From contig NZ_JAUXNK010000063.1 in assembly GCF_030682845.1 (NCBI RefSeq), positions 1 to 53,260 of the forward strand: a stretch of DNA of 53,260 nt, read 5' to 3'. Position numbers and translations under genes: made by a program. Shown here in pieces: positions 44,520 through 53,260 of this stretch. The notes beneath the pieces are model-generated. The model was not told where the DNA came from. It worked only from the letters and a program-made list of their open reading frames with translations, and made no database searches. Source of the stretch: Methanolobus sp. GTDB lineage: Archaea > Halobacteriota > Methanosarcinia > Methanosarcinales > Methanosarcinaceae. Within the stretch, counting starts at the first letter, position 1. Every line of letters begins with the position of its first letter.

Positions 44520-45523
44520 TTTTCGTTAAGTCCGCTGTTGAGCCAGGGCATCTTTGCTCTGATCTGCTTGCCGATGATTTCCACGGGGTGCTCCCTGTCC
44601 ATCCTTTCCATGGCTGTGAGGACAGGCCTGTTCGCTTTGCCTTCAAGCACGAACTCACGGGCAAACTCTCCATTCTGGATCCTTTCAAGTGCATCGTACA
44701 TGGCTTCCCTGGACAGTTCGTTTATGACCTTGGGTCCCACTGTCATGCCGCCATATTCTGCAGTGTTGGAAACAGAGTACCACATCTTCTCGAGTCCTCC
44801 TTCGTAGATGAGGTCGATTATAAGCTTGAGCTCGTGGCATGTTTCAAAGTATGCCATTTCAGGCTGATATCCTGCCTCGGTCAGCACTTCAAAGGACATC
44901 TTGATCAGTGAGGCTACTCCACCACACAGGTTAACCTGCTCTCCGAAGAGATCGGTCTCGGTTTCCTCGCGGAAGCTTGTCTCATATACTCCGGCGCGCG
45001 TGCATCCTACTCCCTTTGCGTGTGCAAGTGCAAGGTTCTTTGCATTGCCTGTGGCATCCTGGTAAACTGCGATAAGTCCGGGGACTCCTGCGCCTTCCCT
45101 GTAGGTCCTTCTGACCATGTGTCCGGGGCTCTTTGGCGCGACCATGTATACGTCGATGTCCTTCTGGGGCACTATCTGGTTGTAATGGATATTGAATCCA
45201 TGTGAGAATACAATGGCATTCCCAGCTTCAAGTCCTGGCTCGATCTCGCTGTAATATACCTGGGACTGTGTCTCGTCGGGCAGGAGTATCTGTATGATGT
45301 CTGCAGCTTTTGCTGCATCTGCCACTGTCATGACCTTAAGGCCATCATCCTCGGCCTGTTTCCAGCGCTTGCTGCCCTTTCTTAAGCCCACGACCACGTC
45401 AAGGCCGGAGTCATGAAGGTTCTGTGCCTGGGCGTGCCCCTGGCTTCCATAACCCATAACTGCTATTTTCTTCCCTTTCAGTGCAGTAAGGTCTGCATCA
45501 TTATCGTAGAACATCTGTGCCAT
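44516..45523 (-). CDS. ilvC: ketol-acid reductoisomerase
   Basis: A 335-residue class I KARI, converting acetolactate or acetohydroxybutyrate to the dihydroxy acids with NAD(P)H and Mg2+. The N-terminal [17 protein letters not shown] is the nucleotide-binding motif and is followed by GLRKGSKRW. The KARI knot domain shows [18 protein letters not shown] and the metal-binding [17 protein letters not shown]. It is the last gene of cimA-ilvB-ilvN-ilvC, 77 bases after ilvN. It ends in TAG inside a terminator-like hairpin. Confidence 0.97.
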   Translation of the reverse strand: MAQMFYDNDADLTALKGKKIAVMGYGSQGHAQAQNLHDSGLDVVVGLRKGSKRWKQAEDDGLKVMTVADAAKAADIIQILLPDETQSQVYYSEIEPGLEAGNAIVFSHGFNIHYNQIVPQKDIDVYMVAPKSPGHMVRRTYREGAGVPGLIAVYQDATGNAKNLALAHAKGVGCTRAGVYETSFREETETDLFGEQVNLCGGVASLIKMSFEVLTEAGYQPEMAYFETCHELKLIIDLIYEGGLEKMWYSVSNTAEYGGMTVGPKVINELSREAMYDALERIQNGEFAREFVLEGKANRPVLTAMERMDREHPVEIIGKQIRAKMPWLNSGLNEK

Positions 45524-45600
45524 TATCTAGTACCTCTCTATGTGAATATTTATGTGAATGAATCTTATCCGCAAATAAAAATTTGGTATTAACTGTGCTT

Positions 45601-46092
45601 TCAGCTTGAAACACCTTTCGCCCCTCTTCTCAGGGCGACCTTGCCGGTCCTGACCATTTCCTTTATCCCGAAGGGGCGCAGGAGCTGCTCTATTGCCTCT
45701 ATCTTGGTTTCGTCGCCTGTCACTTCCACGATCATTGACTTTGGAGCCACGTCGATTATCCTTGCGCGGAATATGTCCACTATCTGCATGATCTCGGACC
45801 TGTTGTTGACATCCGAACTCACCTTGAACAGTGCCATTTCCCTTTCAACAGTATCTTCTGCTTTAAGGTCGCTGACACGGATGACATCGATGAGCTTGTT
45901 GAGCTGTTTTGTGACCTGCTCGAGGACTTCGTCATCTCCCCTGACCACAATTGTCATGCGGGAAATGGTGGGGTCTTCCGTGACTCCGACAGTCAGGCTG
46001 TCAATGTTATAACCTCTCCTTGCGAACATGCCTGCGACCCTTGCGAGTACCCCATGCCTGTTCTCAACCATAACTGAAAGTGTGTGCCTCAT
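45601..46092 (-). CDS. ilvN: acetolactate synthase small (regulatory) subunit
   Basis: A 163-residue regulatory subunit. The N-terminal ACT domain is [31 protein letters not shown], which normally binds valine. The second half ([15 protein letters not shown], then [11 protein letters not shown]) matches the C-terminal domain of IlvH/IlvN. It confers feedback control on IlvB. Its start overlaps the ilvB stop by four bases, so the two are coupled. The name ilvN is used in the sense of the generic small subunit. Confidence 0.95.
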   Translation of the reverse strand: MRHTLSVMVENRHGVLARVAGMFARRGYNIDSLTVGVTEDPTISRMTIVVRGDDEVLEQVTKQLNKLIDVIRVSDLKAEDTVEREMALFKVSSDVNNRSEIMQIVDIFRARIIDVAPKSMIVEVTGDETKIEAIEQLLRPFGIKEMVRTGKVALRRGAKGVSS

Positions 46093-47783
46093 TCTTTCCT
46101 CTCCAGGTCAAGTATCTCGTTGATAGCAGCACCAGCCGGGACCATGGGTGAAACATTTTCCTCACATTCGACTATGAAGTCAATAAGTGTGGGTCTGCCT
46201 GAGGCGATGGCCTTTTCAATAGCAGGGCGGACCTCATCGCGTTTTGTTGCCCTTATTCCCAGGGCACCGTATGCTTCGGCAAGCTTGACAAAGTCGACAC
46301 TGTCTCTTATACAGGTAGAGGAATACCTCTTACCGTAGAATATTTCCTGCCACTGCCTGACCATGCCCAGGAAGCCGTTGTTGAATATGGCAATGATGAC
46401 CGGGATATTGTTCTGCACGATGGTCGCCATCTCCTGCGAGTTCATCTGGAAGGAACCGTCGCCTGAAACATCGATGACCACCTTGTCAGGCCTGGCTACC
46501 TTTGCGCCTATAGCGGCAGGGAACCCGTATCCCATGGTCCCGAGCCCGCCTGAGGATATGAAGGTCCTGGGCTCTGTGTACTTGAAATACTGGGCAGCCC
46601 ACATCTGGTGCTGTCCGACCTCTGTGACTATGATGGCATCGGGGCATACTGCATTGATCTGCTCGACGATATACTGGGGCTTGATCTCGTCCCCGGCAGG
46701 TTCCATGTAGTGGAGGGGATATTGCTTCTTCCATCCCTCTATCTTTTCCAGCCACTTCTCTGACTGGGATTTCCCTGTGTACTTCAGGAGGTGGGAGAGT
46801 ATCCACTTTGCATCCCCTACAATGGGTATGTCGACCTTCACGTTCTTTGATATCTCTGCAGGGTCGATGTCAATGTGGATTATCTTTGCATTCGAGGCAA
46901 AAGATTTTAGTTTACCTGTGACCCTGTCATCAAACCTTACGCCCACAGCGATCAGCAGATCTGATTCCTGGATGGCGTAATTTGCATACTTTGTGCCGTG
47001 CATGCCAGGCATTCCCAAGAACAGGGGATGGTTTCCAGGGAACCCTCCCATACCGGTGAGGGTTGTGGTCACAGGTGCCTGGATCTTCTCGGCAAGTTCT
47101 TTCAGCTCAGCGGCAGCATTTGCGCTGATCACTCCTCCACCTGCATATATCACAGGTTTCGCCGATCTCTCTATCTCTGCGGCGGCTTTCTTGATCTGCT
47201 GGAGATTTCCCTGGTATGTGGGATTGTAGCCTCTCAATTCCACCTTGTCCGGGTAATAGAAATCGACCATATCTGTTGTAATGTCCTTGGGCAGGTCGAC
47301 AAGTACAGGTCCGGGTCTTCCGGTGGATGCTATGTGGAACGCCTCTTTAATGATCCTTGGCAGTTCCTTGACATCCTGTACAAGGTAGTTGTGCTTTGTA
47401 ATGGGCATGGTTATGCCCGTGATGTTAGCTTCCTGGAACGCGTCGTTACCTATCATCGAACTGGGCACCTGCCCGGTAAGTGCCACCATGGGTATGGAAT
47501 CCATGTATGCGTTAGCTATGCCTGTGACCAGATTGGTTGCTCCTGGTCCTGAGGTTGCAAGGCAGACACCTGTCTTGCCGGTGGCCCGTGCATAACCCTC
47601 CGCTGCGTGCGCGGCGGCCTGCTCGTGCCTTACCAGTATGTGGCGGATGTTGGAACTGTACAGTTCATCGTATATAGGGAGCAGAACTCCTCCGGGGTAT
47701 CCGAAGATGGTATCAACTCCTTCCCTGTACAGGCACTCGATGAGGGCTCTGGCTCCTGTCATTCTTTCGGTAGATCCGGTCAT
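46089..47783 (-). CDS. ilvB: acetolactate synthase large subunit
   Basis: A 564-residue ThDP-dependent enzyme joining two pyruvates, or pyruvate and 2-ketobutyrate. N-terminal [17 protein letters not shown] and [18 protein letters not shown] carry the ThDP-activating Glu. The C-terminal ThDP motif is [22 protein letters not shown]. The FAD-like central domain is also present. It sits 55 bases after cimA and overlaps the regulatory subunit by four bases. Confidence 0.97.
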   Translation of the reverse strand: MTGSTERMTGARALIECLYREGVDTIFGYPGGVLLPIYDELYSSNIRHILVRHEQAAAHAAEGYARATGKTGVCLATSGPGATNLVTGIANAYMDSIPMVALTGQVPSSMIGNDAFQEANITGITMPITKHNYLVQDVKELPRIIKEAFHIASTGRPGPVLVDLPKDITTDMVDFYYPDKVELRGYNPTYQGNLQQIKKAAAEIERSAKPVIYAGGGVISANAAAELKELAEKIQAPVTTTLTGMGGFPGNHPLFLGMPGMHGTKYANYAIQESDLLIAVGVRFDDRVTGKLKSFASNAKIIHIDIDPAEISKNVKVDIPIVGDAKWILSHLLKYTGKSQSEKWLEKIEGWKKQYPLHYMEPAGDEIKPQYIVEQINAVCPDAIIVTEVGQHQMWAAQYFKYTEPRTFISSGGLGTMGYGFPAAIGAKVARPDKVVIDVSGDGSFQMNSQEMATIVQNNIPVIIAIFNNGFLGMVRQWQEIFYGKRYSSTCIRDSVDFVKLAEAYGALGIRATKRDEVRPAIEKAIASGRPTLIDFIVECEENVSPMVPAGAAINEILDLERKE

Positions 47784-47838
47784 ATGAATCCTCTGATTAT
47801 GATTACTTTTTTAATGAGTATGCGAGCAAATATGTTTT

Positions 47839-49301
47839 TCAGATCAGGCGATTGATGCCGTTCAGCACGGCTTCCACGGACGCCATCACAATATCGGTTC
47901 GTGCACCTCTGGATGTCACCATCTTTCCGTCCTTGGAGAGCTTTACAACCACTTCTACAAGCGCATCGGTGCCGCCGGTGATAGCATCCACATGATACTC
48001 TTCCAGCTGTACATCACCAAGGCTCTTGATGCCTTTCTTGATGCTGGCAAGGGTTGCATCCACAGGTCCGTCGCCGACACTTGCCTCTATGACTTCTACA
48101 CCATCCACCCTCATCCTCACAGAAGCTGTCGGTATGACCCTGTTGCCTGACACGACTGTGTATTCTTCCAGGACGACCTTTGCCTCTCTCTGGATGTTGA
48201 GCACGGTTTCTGTAATGGTCTGCAGGTCAGCATCAGTAACTCTCTTTCCGTGGTCCCCAAGCTCCTTTATCCTGTCGAGGATCTCCTGGAGCTGGGTGTC
48301 ATCAACAGTCAGTCCCATTTCTTTTACAGCGAGGGTGACCGAGCTTTTGCCCGCGTGCTTGCCAAGTACTATCTTGCGCTCCCTGCCTATCACTTCGGGC
48401 CGGATGGGCTCGTATGTGGATGTGTCTGCCAAGAGTCCATGTACATGGATACCTGCCTCATGGGTGAATGCATTTCCTCCGACGAGGGATTTGTTAGGGG
48501 CCACGGGTATGCCTGTCAGCCTGCTCACAAGTCTTGAGGTCTTGAAGATCTCTTTTGTATTAATGCCGGTCTTACACTTGTATAACCACTCAATGGTCAT
48601 TACCACTTCTTCCAGCGAGGTATTGCCAGATCTTTCACCGATGCCGTTGATGGTCACATGTGCCTGGCTGGCGCCTGCGCGAAGGGCTGCAACGGTGTTT
48701 GCGGTGCCAAGCCCGAAGTCGTCGTGGCAGTGAATGCTTATGGGTGTGCTGATGGCAGATGTTATATCCCTGAATATGGCATCTGTCCGCTCCGGGACCA
48801 GCAATCCTACGGTATCACAGAAGCATAACCTGTCTGCACCTGCCTGTATCCCATCAATGTAAAGGGACTTGAGGAAATCCATGTCTGCCCTTGAAGCATC
48901 CTCTCCGCTCAGTTCTACGATGAGGCCGTGCTCTTTGGCATACTCGGTGGTCTCAATGGCCATCTGCCTCACGGTCTCCCTGTCCTTGCGCAGCTTCACC
49001 TGGATGTGCAGGTCGGATACGGGCGCTACGAGATGAATCGAATCCACGTCACACGCCAGGGCAAAATCCACATCCTGCTTCATGATCCTGCAATAGCTGC
49101 AGATCTCAGCGTTCAATCCTTCCGCTGCCACGGCTCTGATGGACTCGCGCTCACCTTCGGATGTGATGGCAGAGCCTGCCTCGATCACATTCACGCCCAG
49201 CTCGTCCAGCTTTCTGGCAATAGCTACCTTGTCATCGCTGCTAAGCGCTACACCGGGTGTCTGTTCGCCGTCTCTGAGAGTCGTGTCTAAAAACCGGACA
49301 T
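47839..49301 (-). CDS. cimA: (R)-citramalate synthase, with apparent frameshift at its 5' end
   Basis: The readable frame encodes about 485 residues with NVIEAGSAITSEGERE, HCHDDFGLGTANTVAALRAGA, GIGERSGNTSLEEV and HEAGIHVHG, plus the C-terminal LeuA/CimA regulatory domain. It closely resembles MJ1392-type citramalate synthase, making the isoleucine precursor from pyruvate and acetyl-CoA; 2-isopropylmalate synthase is the alternative. The conserved start FLDTTLRDGEQTPGV is present in frame, but the only ATG (49301) is one base out of frame, and the in-frame codons back to an upstream TGA contain no ATG, GTG or TTG. A one-base indel near the T-run (49289-49293) or ATG would fix it. The first in-frame start otherwise is the internal GTG at 49194. 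Confidence 0.85.
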
Positions 49302-49688
49302 TCTTAAATAATATAATCCCTCACAATTTGTTGTCTGTTCCAATAACAGCGTAGAGGGATATACTGAAGTGCTATATATGTATGACGATTATTTTGTCAC
49401 GATTGTTCACGTGATGTCAGATTAGCCCCTAACAGGCCTCTTCCAATCCGGCTATATTTTCCGGATACTGCCCCATAGCTACATACAATTCTCTAGGAGG
49501 ATCACTTTGACATGTAACCCTGCTCAGGCAGAGCAAGTAATATCAGTGTAAAAATGACTACCTGAAACTTAATAAGGATAATTGCCAATATGAATGGGGA
49601 GAGATAAAAAGATCATATTCCTGAACGATGGAAACAAAACAGGTAACTGAGAATGGAGAGCTCATCAATGGGTGTATCAGAGGGATGT
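49302..49688. other. intergenic region between cimA and the MNT gene
   Basis: A 387-base stretch. A TATA-like ACATATATAG (minus strand, about 49367-49380) could serve cimA. ATCCGG and CCGGAT at 49446-49451 and 49461-49466 form an inverted repeat. AGGAGG near 49495 precedes a 13-codon frame that I do not trust. AT-rich plus-strand sequence near 49560 may hold the MNT promoter. Confidence 0.4.
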
Positions 49689-49979
49689 ATGAAAATGGAT
49701 GATATTAAGTTCCTGATCAACGAGCACAGGGAAGAGATCAGGCAGTTGTTCAAAGCTGAGGTTATTGGTATCTTTGGTTCTTATGCCAGGGGAGAAGAGA
49801 AAACTGGTAGCGATGTTGATGTACTTGTAAATTTTGATGGTGGAGCCACCCTCTTTGATCTTACAGGGCTTGGTGATTATTTCGAAAGCATGTTCGGATT
49901 ACCTGTCGATGTGGTTTCCATGCGGGCCTTGCATCCACTGATGAAGAGCGAAGTATTGAAAGAGGTGGTGTCGTTATGA
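49689..49979 (+). CDS. MNT-family minimal nucleotidyltransferase (antitoxin-type)
   Basis: A 96-residue protein. The polymerase-beta-like core has GIFGSYARGEEKTGSDVDVLV, giving the GSxxxRG and SDxD motifs with two metal-binding Asp. Such MntA proteins AMPylate their HEPN partner and silence it. The ATG at 49689 is chosen because GAGGG lies 6 bases before it; earlier ATGs add unrelated residues. Its TGA overlaps the ATG of the HEPN frame as ATGA, the normal operon arrangement. Confidence 0.9.
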   Translation: MKMDDIKFLINEHREEIRQLFKAEVIGIFGSYARGEEKTGSDVDVLVNFDGGATLFDLTGLGDYFESMFGLPVDVVSMRALHPLMKSEVLKEVVSL

Positions 49980-50329
49980 GGACTCCGTCACTGTATATTT
50001 CGGAAATGATTGAGGCAGTATAATTAATTGAAGATTTCACACGGGGTATGGACAGAAATGATTTCCTCGTCGATGAAAAGACCAAGAGCGCAGTGGTGAG
50101 ACAGTTCGAGATATTAGGAGAAGCAGCCAAAGCAATACCTGAAAGAGTAAGGGTACTTGCACCGGAACTTCCATGGAATATGATCGCAGGAATGCGTGAT
50201 AGACTGATACACGCTTATTTTGCCGTAGATTATGAACTGGTGTGGGACACCCTATATAATGAACTACCTGAACTTAAAGTAAGACTTGAGTTGCTACGGG
50301 CTGAAGTAAAAAAAGATGATGATCCTTAA
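49976..50329 (+). pseudogene. HEPN (HepT-like) toxin gene with early TAA stop
   Basis: The frame from ATG 49976 reads MRTPSLYISEMIEAV and then TAA at 50021-50023, followed in frame by LIEDFTRGMDRNDFLVDEKTKS and the rest of a normal HEPN protein. The RNase motif RX4HXY is intact (RDRLIHAY), as are the flanking helices. Full length would be about 117 residues. Internal start Met25 (ATG 50048) could still give a truncated 93-residue product lacking helix 1. The most likely reading is a disrupted toxin, with TAA not a recoded codon. Confidence 0.8.
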
Positions 50330-50473
50330 ACCGCCATTTCGATTATTTTGCAACAAGTTTTGTCATGCAGGACTTGTCCGTTGTCAGCAGAGATTTTCCA
50401 TGCCGCTTGAGTAATTTTTTTGTATTGTCTTGGGCTTGTCACAAAAAACAAAAGGGGATGAGCCCCTGTCCGC

Positions 50474-51529
50474 TCAGAAATAGTCATTCACACTGAGCAT
50501 TGCCTTTGCTATGAGGTTGGAGCAATGCTTCAGGTCGGCAACATCAAGGACCTCTACCGGGGAGTGGATGTACCTTGTTGCAACACTGACCACGGTTGAG
50601 GGGATGCCTTCCCTTGTGAGGTGGATGGCCGTGGCGTCTGTTGTGCCACCGTCGCCGACATCTGTCTGGAATGGGATATCGTTCTTCTTTGCTGTCTCGG
50701 TAAGCCATTTGACCACTTGTGGTGCGGCGATCAAGCCTCTTCCTGCTGCATCTGCTATGGTGATGGCTCCTCCTTTGCCGATGTCCAGCACGGAATCCTT
50801 CTTATCGATTCCCGGATGGTCGCCAGGGATGGTCGTGTCGATCGCTATGGCAAGGTCGGGGTTGAGTCCGAATGCGGATGTCCTGGCGCCCTTGAGGCCT
50901 ACTTCTTCCTGCACCGTACCGACTGCATAGACGGTTGCCTTGATGTCCATCTTTGATATCTGGCGCATGGCATCGACGATAATGGCACAGCCTGCCCTGT
51001 TGTCAAAGGCCTTTCCGGTTATCTTACCGTTTGCGAGCTTTTTGACCTCACGGTCCATGGAAACAGGGGTACCTATAATGATCCCCATATTCAGTGCATC
51101 TTCCTTGTCGTTAGCACCTACATCAATGAACATGTCATCTGCATTGACCGGTTTCTTTCTTTCCTCATCCTTCATGACATGCGGAGGCTTTGATCCGATC
51201 ACTCCTGGTATGGGACCTTTCTCGGTATGTACAATTACCCTCTGGCTGTGCAGGGTGGGATCGAACCATCCCCCTATCTTGACAAACCTGAGGAAGCCCT
51301 TGTCGTCGATATACTTGACCATGAGCCCGATCTCGTCCATGTGTGCCGCAAGCATAATTGATGGGCCATCGCCTTTTTTGACCGTGATGAGATTGCCCAT
51401 CTTGTCCACTCTCATTTCGTCCACATAAGGCCTGAGTTCTTCCTCAAGGATCGCCCTGATGTTCCCTTCGCTGCCGGATATGCCGTGAGCATTTGATAAT
51501 TTAGTGATCAGTTCTTCCATAATAATCAT
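50474..51529 (-). CDS. M42-family aminopeptidase (FrvX/tetrahedral-type)
   Basis: A 351-residue metallo-aminopeptidase with two domains. Metal ligands: HMDEIG (His and Asp), FDNRAGCA (bridging Asp), EEVGLKGA (catalytic and metal Glu), AIDTT (Asp) and HSPVEVLD (His). The set is complete, so it should be active on short peptides. Members form dodecameric tetrahedral particles; the exact N-terminal specificity is not readable. ATG 51529 is used; codon 4 (51520) is an alternative start. Confidence 0.93.
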   Translation of the reverse strand: MIIMEELITKLSNAHGISGSEGNIRAILEEELRPYVDEMRVDKMGNLITVKKGDGPSIMLAAHMDEIGLMVKYIDDKGFLRFVKIGGWFDPTLHSQRVIVHTEKGPIPGVIGSKPPHVMKDEERKKPVNADDMFIDVGANDKEDALNMGIIIGTPVSMDREVKKLANGKITGKAFDNRAGCAIIVDAMRQISKMDIKATVYAVGTVQEEVGLKGARTSAFGLNPDLAIAIDTTIPGDHPGIDKKDSVLDIGKGGAITIADAAGRGLIAAPQVVKWLTETAKKNDIPFQTDVGDGGTTDATAIHLTREGIPSTVVSVATRYIHSPVEVLDVADLKHCSNLIAKAMLSVNDYF

Positions 51530-51609
51530 CTTCTGATATTTTCAGAAAAGAATGGGGTTGCAGGAATATAAGGTTTGAGTAATGAGGAAGATAAAAGAAG
51601 AAAGAATGG

Positions 51610-51642
51610 AAAAAAGTTGAGAGTAAGTTATTGGCTTACTCT
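51610..51642 (-). terminator. terminator hairpin including the PEF-CTERM stop codon
   Basis: AGAGTAAG (51620-51627) and CTTACTCT (51635-51642) form an 8-base stem with loop TTATTGG, followed leftwards by CAAC and a T-run. The TAA stop of the gene lies within the stem. The same hairpin is repeated after copy 2 at 52528-52550. Confidence 0.6.
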
Positions 51643-52352
51643 TCCTTGCGGCGCTGCATGAAGAATGCAAGACCGAGGATTGCTGCTATTGGCAGAGCAA
51701 TGGTTGGGAACTCAGGGATTGATTCTACCTGCCTTGATGCCTGACCGTATATGAATACACTCTCTGTGTCTACACCAGCTACCTGTATGGTAACTTTGTA
51801 TACTGTGCCTACAGCTGCGTTCTCATCCAGTGTGAGCTTAATTACGCCAACATCAGTGTATGTTGGGGCTGAAGTTGGTGTGAAATTCGGGTGAGTGAAC
51901 ACAACAGTCAGGTCAGAAGCAGATCCTACACCACTGACAACGCCTGCCTTGTATCCGTATGTTGCACTGTTATTTATTGCACTTGGAGTAAGGTAAGTGG
52001 CATGATAGCTGAGTGTGAGTGTCTCACCTGGGTAGATTACCAGTGGGTTCTCAGCTGGATTAGTGCCTGCCTCATTCCATATGCTTGCATCGTGTGTCAA
52101 TGTTGCTGAAGCTGTTCCCGCCATAGCTACAAGAGCCAGAAGCGTTATTAGTAATAGTCTTTTCATTTTGTACCACCTTTACTTTAGTAACGTTTATATT
52201 AAACACAAATACTCATCTTTGTTCCTATATAAACATTTGTAAAAAGACTGATAAATGCTTATCCTCATAATGATGAGGTTATCTTCTTTGTACAGTTTCA
52301 ATCAGTGTACGATATTTCCTATATTATTAAGCATATATTTCAGGACCCGCAG
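51616..52352. repeat. tandem duplication unit, copy 1
   Basis: Aligned base for base with 52524-53260 at a constant offset of 908, with no net insertion. The unit covers the terminator, the PEF-CTERM gene, its leader and about 190 bases upstream of the gene. The window ends inside copy 2, so the full unit may be longer. Bases 52353-52523 are the non-duplicated spacer. Within it TTTCTGCGGG (52402-52411) is inverted to CCCGCAGAAA (52346-52355). Confidence 0.85.
51636..52166 (-). CDS. PEF-CTERM sorting-domain surface protein (copy 1)
   Basis: A 176-residue exported protein. Residues 1-21 are a signal peptide (MKRLLLITLLALVAMAGTASA). The mature part is beta-rich with a Ser/Thr-rich pattern (VIYPGETLTLSYHATYL, then VVFTHPNFTPTSAPTYTD), cohesin-like in appearance but not assignable. 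The C-terminus is the archaeal PEF-CTERM signal: IPEFPTIALPIAAILG, a hydrophobic helix and RRKEE. This suggests processing and anchoring by an archaeosortase. AAAGGTGG precedes the ATG. It is about 94% identical to copy 2. Confidence 0.85.
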   Translation of the reverse strand: MKRLLLITLLALVAMAGTASATLTHDASIWNEAGTNPAENPLVIYPGETLTLSYHATYLTPSAINNSATYGYKAGVVSGVGSASDLTVVFTHPNFTPTSAPTYTDVGVIKLTLDENAAVGTVYKVTIQVAGVDTESVFIYGQASRQVESIPEFPTIALPIAAILGLAFFMQRRKEE

Positions 52353-52523
52353 AAAACCTGCACTTTTGTTGTTTTATGTTTGTCTTTATGAGGATCTGTG
52401 CTTTCTGCGGGCACTTCTACAAAGCTCGTTTTAGGTAGTGGCCTGCATTGTGCATCAGCCTGATGAGCTCAAGACGTAATATCTGAGAAATCGAAAAAAG
52501 AAGTTGTTTTCTAAAAATAAACA
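52167..52523. other. promoter and spacer between the two PEF-CTERM genes
   Basis: Contains the leader and TATA-like TTTATATA (about 52226-52240, minus strand) of copy 1, then a spacer with the inverted repeat CCCGCAGAAA/TTTCTGCGGG. No coding frame is convincing. Confidence 0.5.
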
Positions 52524-53260
52524 GTTGAGAGTAAGTTATTGGCTTACTCTTCCTTGCGGCGCTGCATGAAGAATGCAAGACCGAGGATTGCTGCTACTGG
52601 GAGTGCAATGGTTGGGAACTCAGGGATTGATTCTACCTGCCTTGATGCCTGACCGTATATGAATACACTCTCTGTGTCTACACCAGCTACCTGTATGGTA
52701 ACTTTGTATACTGTGCCTACAGGTGCGTTCTCATTCAGTGTGAGCTGAATTACGCCAACATCAGTGTATGTTGGGGTTGAGGTTGGTGTGAAATCCGGGT
52801 GAGTGAACACAACAGTCAGGTCAGAAGCGGATCCTACACCACTGACAACGCCTGCACTGTATCCGTATGTTGCACTGTTATTTATTGCACTTGGAGTAAG
52901 GTAAGTGGCATGATAGCTGAGTATGAGTGTCTCACCTGGGTTGATTACCAGTGGGTTCTCAGCTGGATTAGTGCCTGCCTCATTCCATATGCTTGCATCA
53001 TGTGTCAATACTGCTGAAGCTGTTCCCGCCATAGCTACAAGAGCTAGAAGCATTATTAATAATAATCTTTTCATTTTGTACCACCTTTACTTTAGTAAGG
53101 TTTATCTTAAACAGGCATACTCATCTTTGTTCCTATATATACATTTGTAAAAAGACTGATAAATGCCTATCTTCATAATGATGAGGTTATCCTCTTTGTA
53201 CAGTTTCAATCAGTGTACGATATTTCCTATATTATTAAGCATATATTTCAGGACCCGCAG
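52524..53260. repeat. tandem duplication unit, copy 2 (runs to window end)
   Basis: Matches copy 1 at offset 908 through the last base of the window. Substitutions are scattered in both gene and upstream region, and the upstream part is nearly as conserved as the coding part. This suggests a recent duplication or gene conversion. Confidence 0.85.
52544..53074 (-). CDS. PEF-CTERM sorting-domain surface protein (copy 2)
   Basis: A 176-residue paralogue of the preceding gene with about eleven residue changes, mainly in the exposed part (for example positions near 45, 51, 73, 94 and 116). The signal peptide and the PEF-CTERM tail (IPEFPTIALPVAAILG, helix, RRKEE) are intact, so it is probably functional. 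It has the same ribosome binding site and hairpin terminator as copy 1. Whether the two proteins differ in partner or simply raise dosage is unknown. Confidence 0.85.
   Translation of the reverse strand: MKRLLLIMLLALVAMAGTASAVLTHDASIWNEAGTNPAENPLVINPGETLILSYHATYLTPSAINNSATYGYSAGVVSGVGSASDLTVVFTHPDFTPTSTPTYTDVGVIQLTLNENAPVGTVYKVTIQVAGVDTESVFIYGQASRQVESIPEFPTIALPVAAILGLAFFMQRRKEE

Noticed and set aside
49500-49552. 13-codon TTG frame with AGGAGG before it
   Set aside because: Too short, no domain, and no clear downstream gene coupling; it may be chance.

Overview
The window reads as chromosome of a methanogenic archaeon of the Methanosarcinaceae (Methanolobus- or Methanomethylovorans-like; the genus is inference). 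The clues are an S-layer protein with the duplicated Methanosarcinales S-layer domain, two PEF-CTERM surface proteins, an F420-dependent LLM-type oxidoreductase, archaeal CimA/IlvBNC and ThiC, DUF134/NifX-like/MinD-ferredoxin proteins, AT-rich TATA-type promoters and GGAGG-type ribosome binding sites. No tRNA, rRNA, CRISPR array or intact transposon was seen.

Layout. 1-3.5 kb: the end of a DUF1538 membrane protein with its P-II-like partner, then a P-type cation ATPase. 3.6-15.2 kb: single housekeeping or surface genes (NYN nuclease-like protein, DMT exporter, S-layer protein, pyrophosphatase, PRC-barrel protein, M50 protease, F420 oxidoreductase, MgtC/DUF4010 protein, an unknown protein, D-2-hydroxyacid dehydrogenase). 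A decayed radical SAM (MJ0619/Tes-type) gene lies among them at 8.9-9.4 kb. 15.2-15.8 kb: a probable 26-residue membrane microprotein and a small winged-helix protein.

15.8-28.8 kb is the metabolic centrepiece: a 13-kb, ten-gene minus-strand run, mostly with 4-base start/stop overlaps. It encodes a GT3-type glycogen synthase, a GalT-like nucleotidyltransferase, a GT4 glycosyltransferase, CorA, DUF432, MscS, two tandem GH57 proteins (one with a wrecked active site), a GH15 glucoamylase and a glycogen debranching enzyme. It looks like one unit for making and breaking an intracellular alpha-glucan, with ion and mechanosensitive channels embedded in the middle.

28.9-34.8 kb: a relic of a P-type ATPase tail fused in frame behind marC, a gene-poor stretch with a candidate structured RNA, a CDF metal exporter, and an ORP-like cluster. 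That cluster has two MinD-family ATPases carrying ferredoxin domains and two NifX/NifB-like cofactor proteins, one ending in a poly-His tail, with a divergent DUF134 regulator. 34.9-43.7 kb: HyuA-like protein, metallo-beta-lactamase-fold protein, HExxH membrane protein, peroxiredoxin with an N-terminal extension, ThiC, and DNA topoisomerase I.

43.7-49.3 kb: a 157-base inverted-repeat element, a nitroreductase, and the isoleucine/valine operon cimA-ilvB-ilvN-ilvC. The 5' end of cimA carries an apparent one-base frameshift. 49.7-50.3 kb: an MNT/HEPN toxin-antitoxin pair whose HEPN gene has an early TAA. 50.5-53.3 kb: an M42 aminopeptidase and two near-identical PEF-CTERM proteins made by a 908-base-period tandem duplication that runs off the window. 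Overall this is mostly ordinary chromosome. The points of interest are the glycan/channel operon, the ORP-like cluster, several fresh gene relics and a few unannotated small or structured elements.
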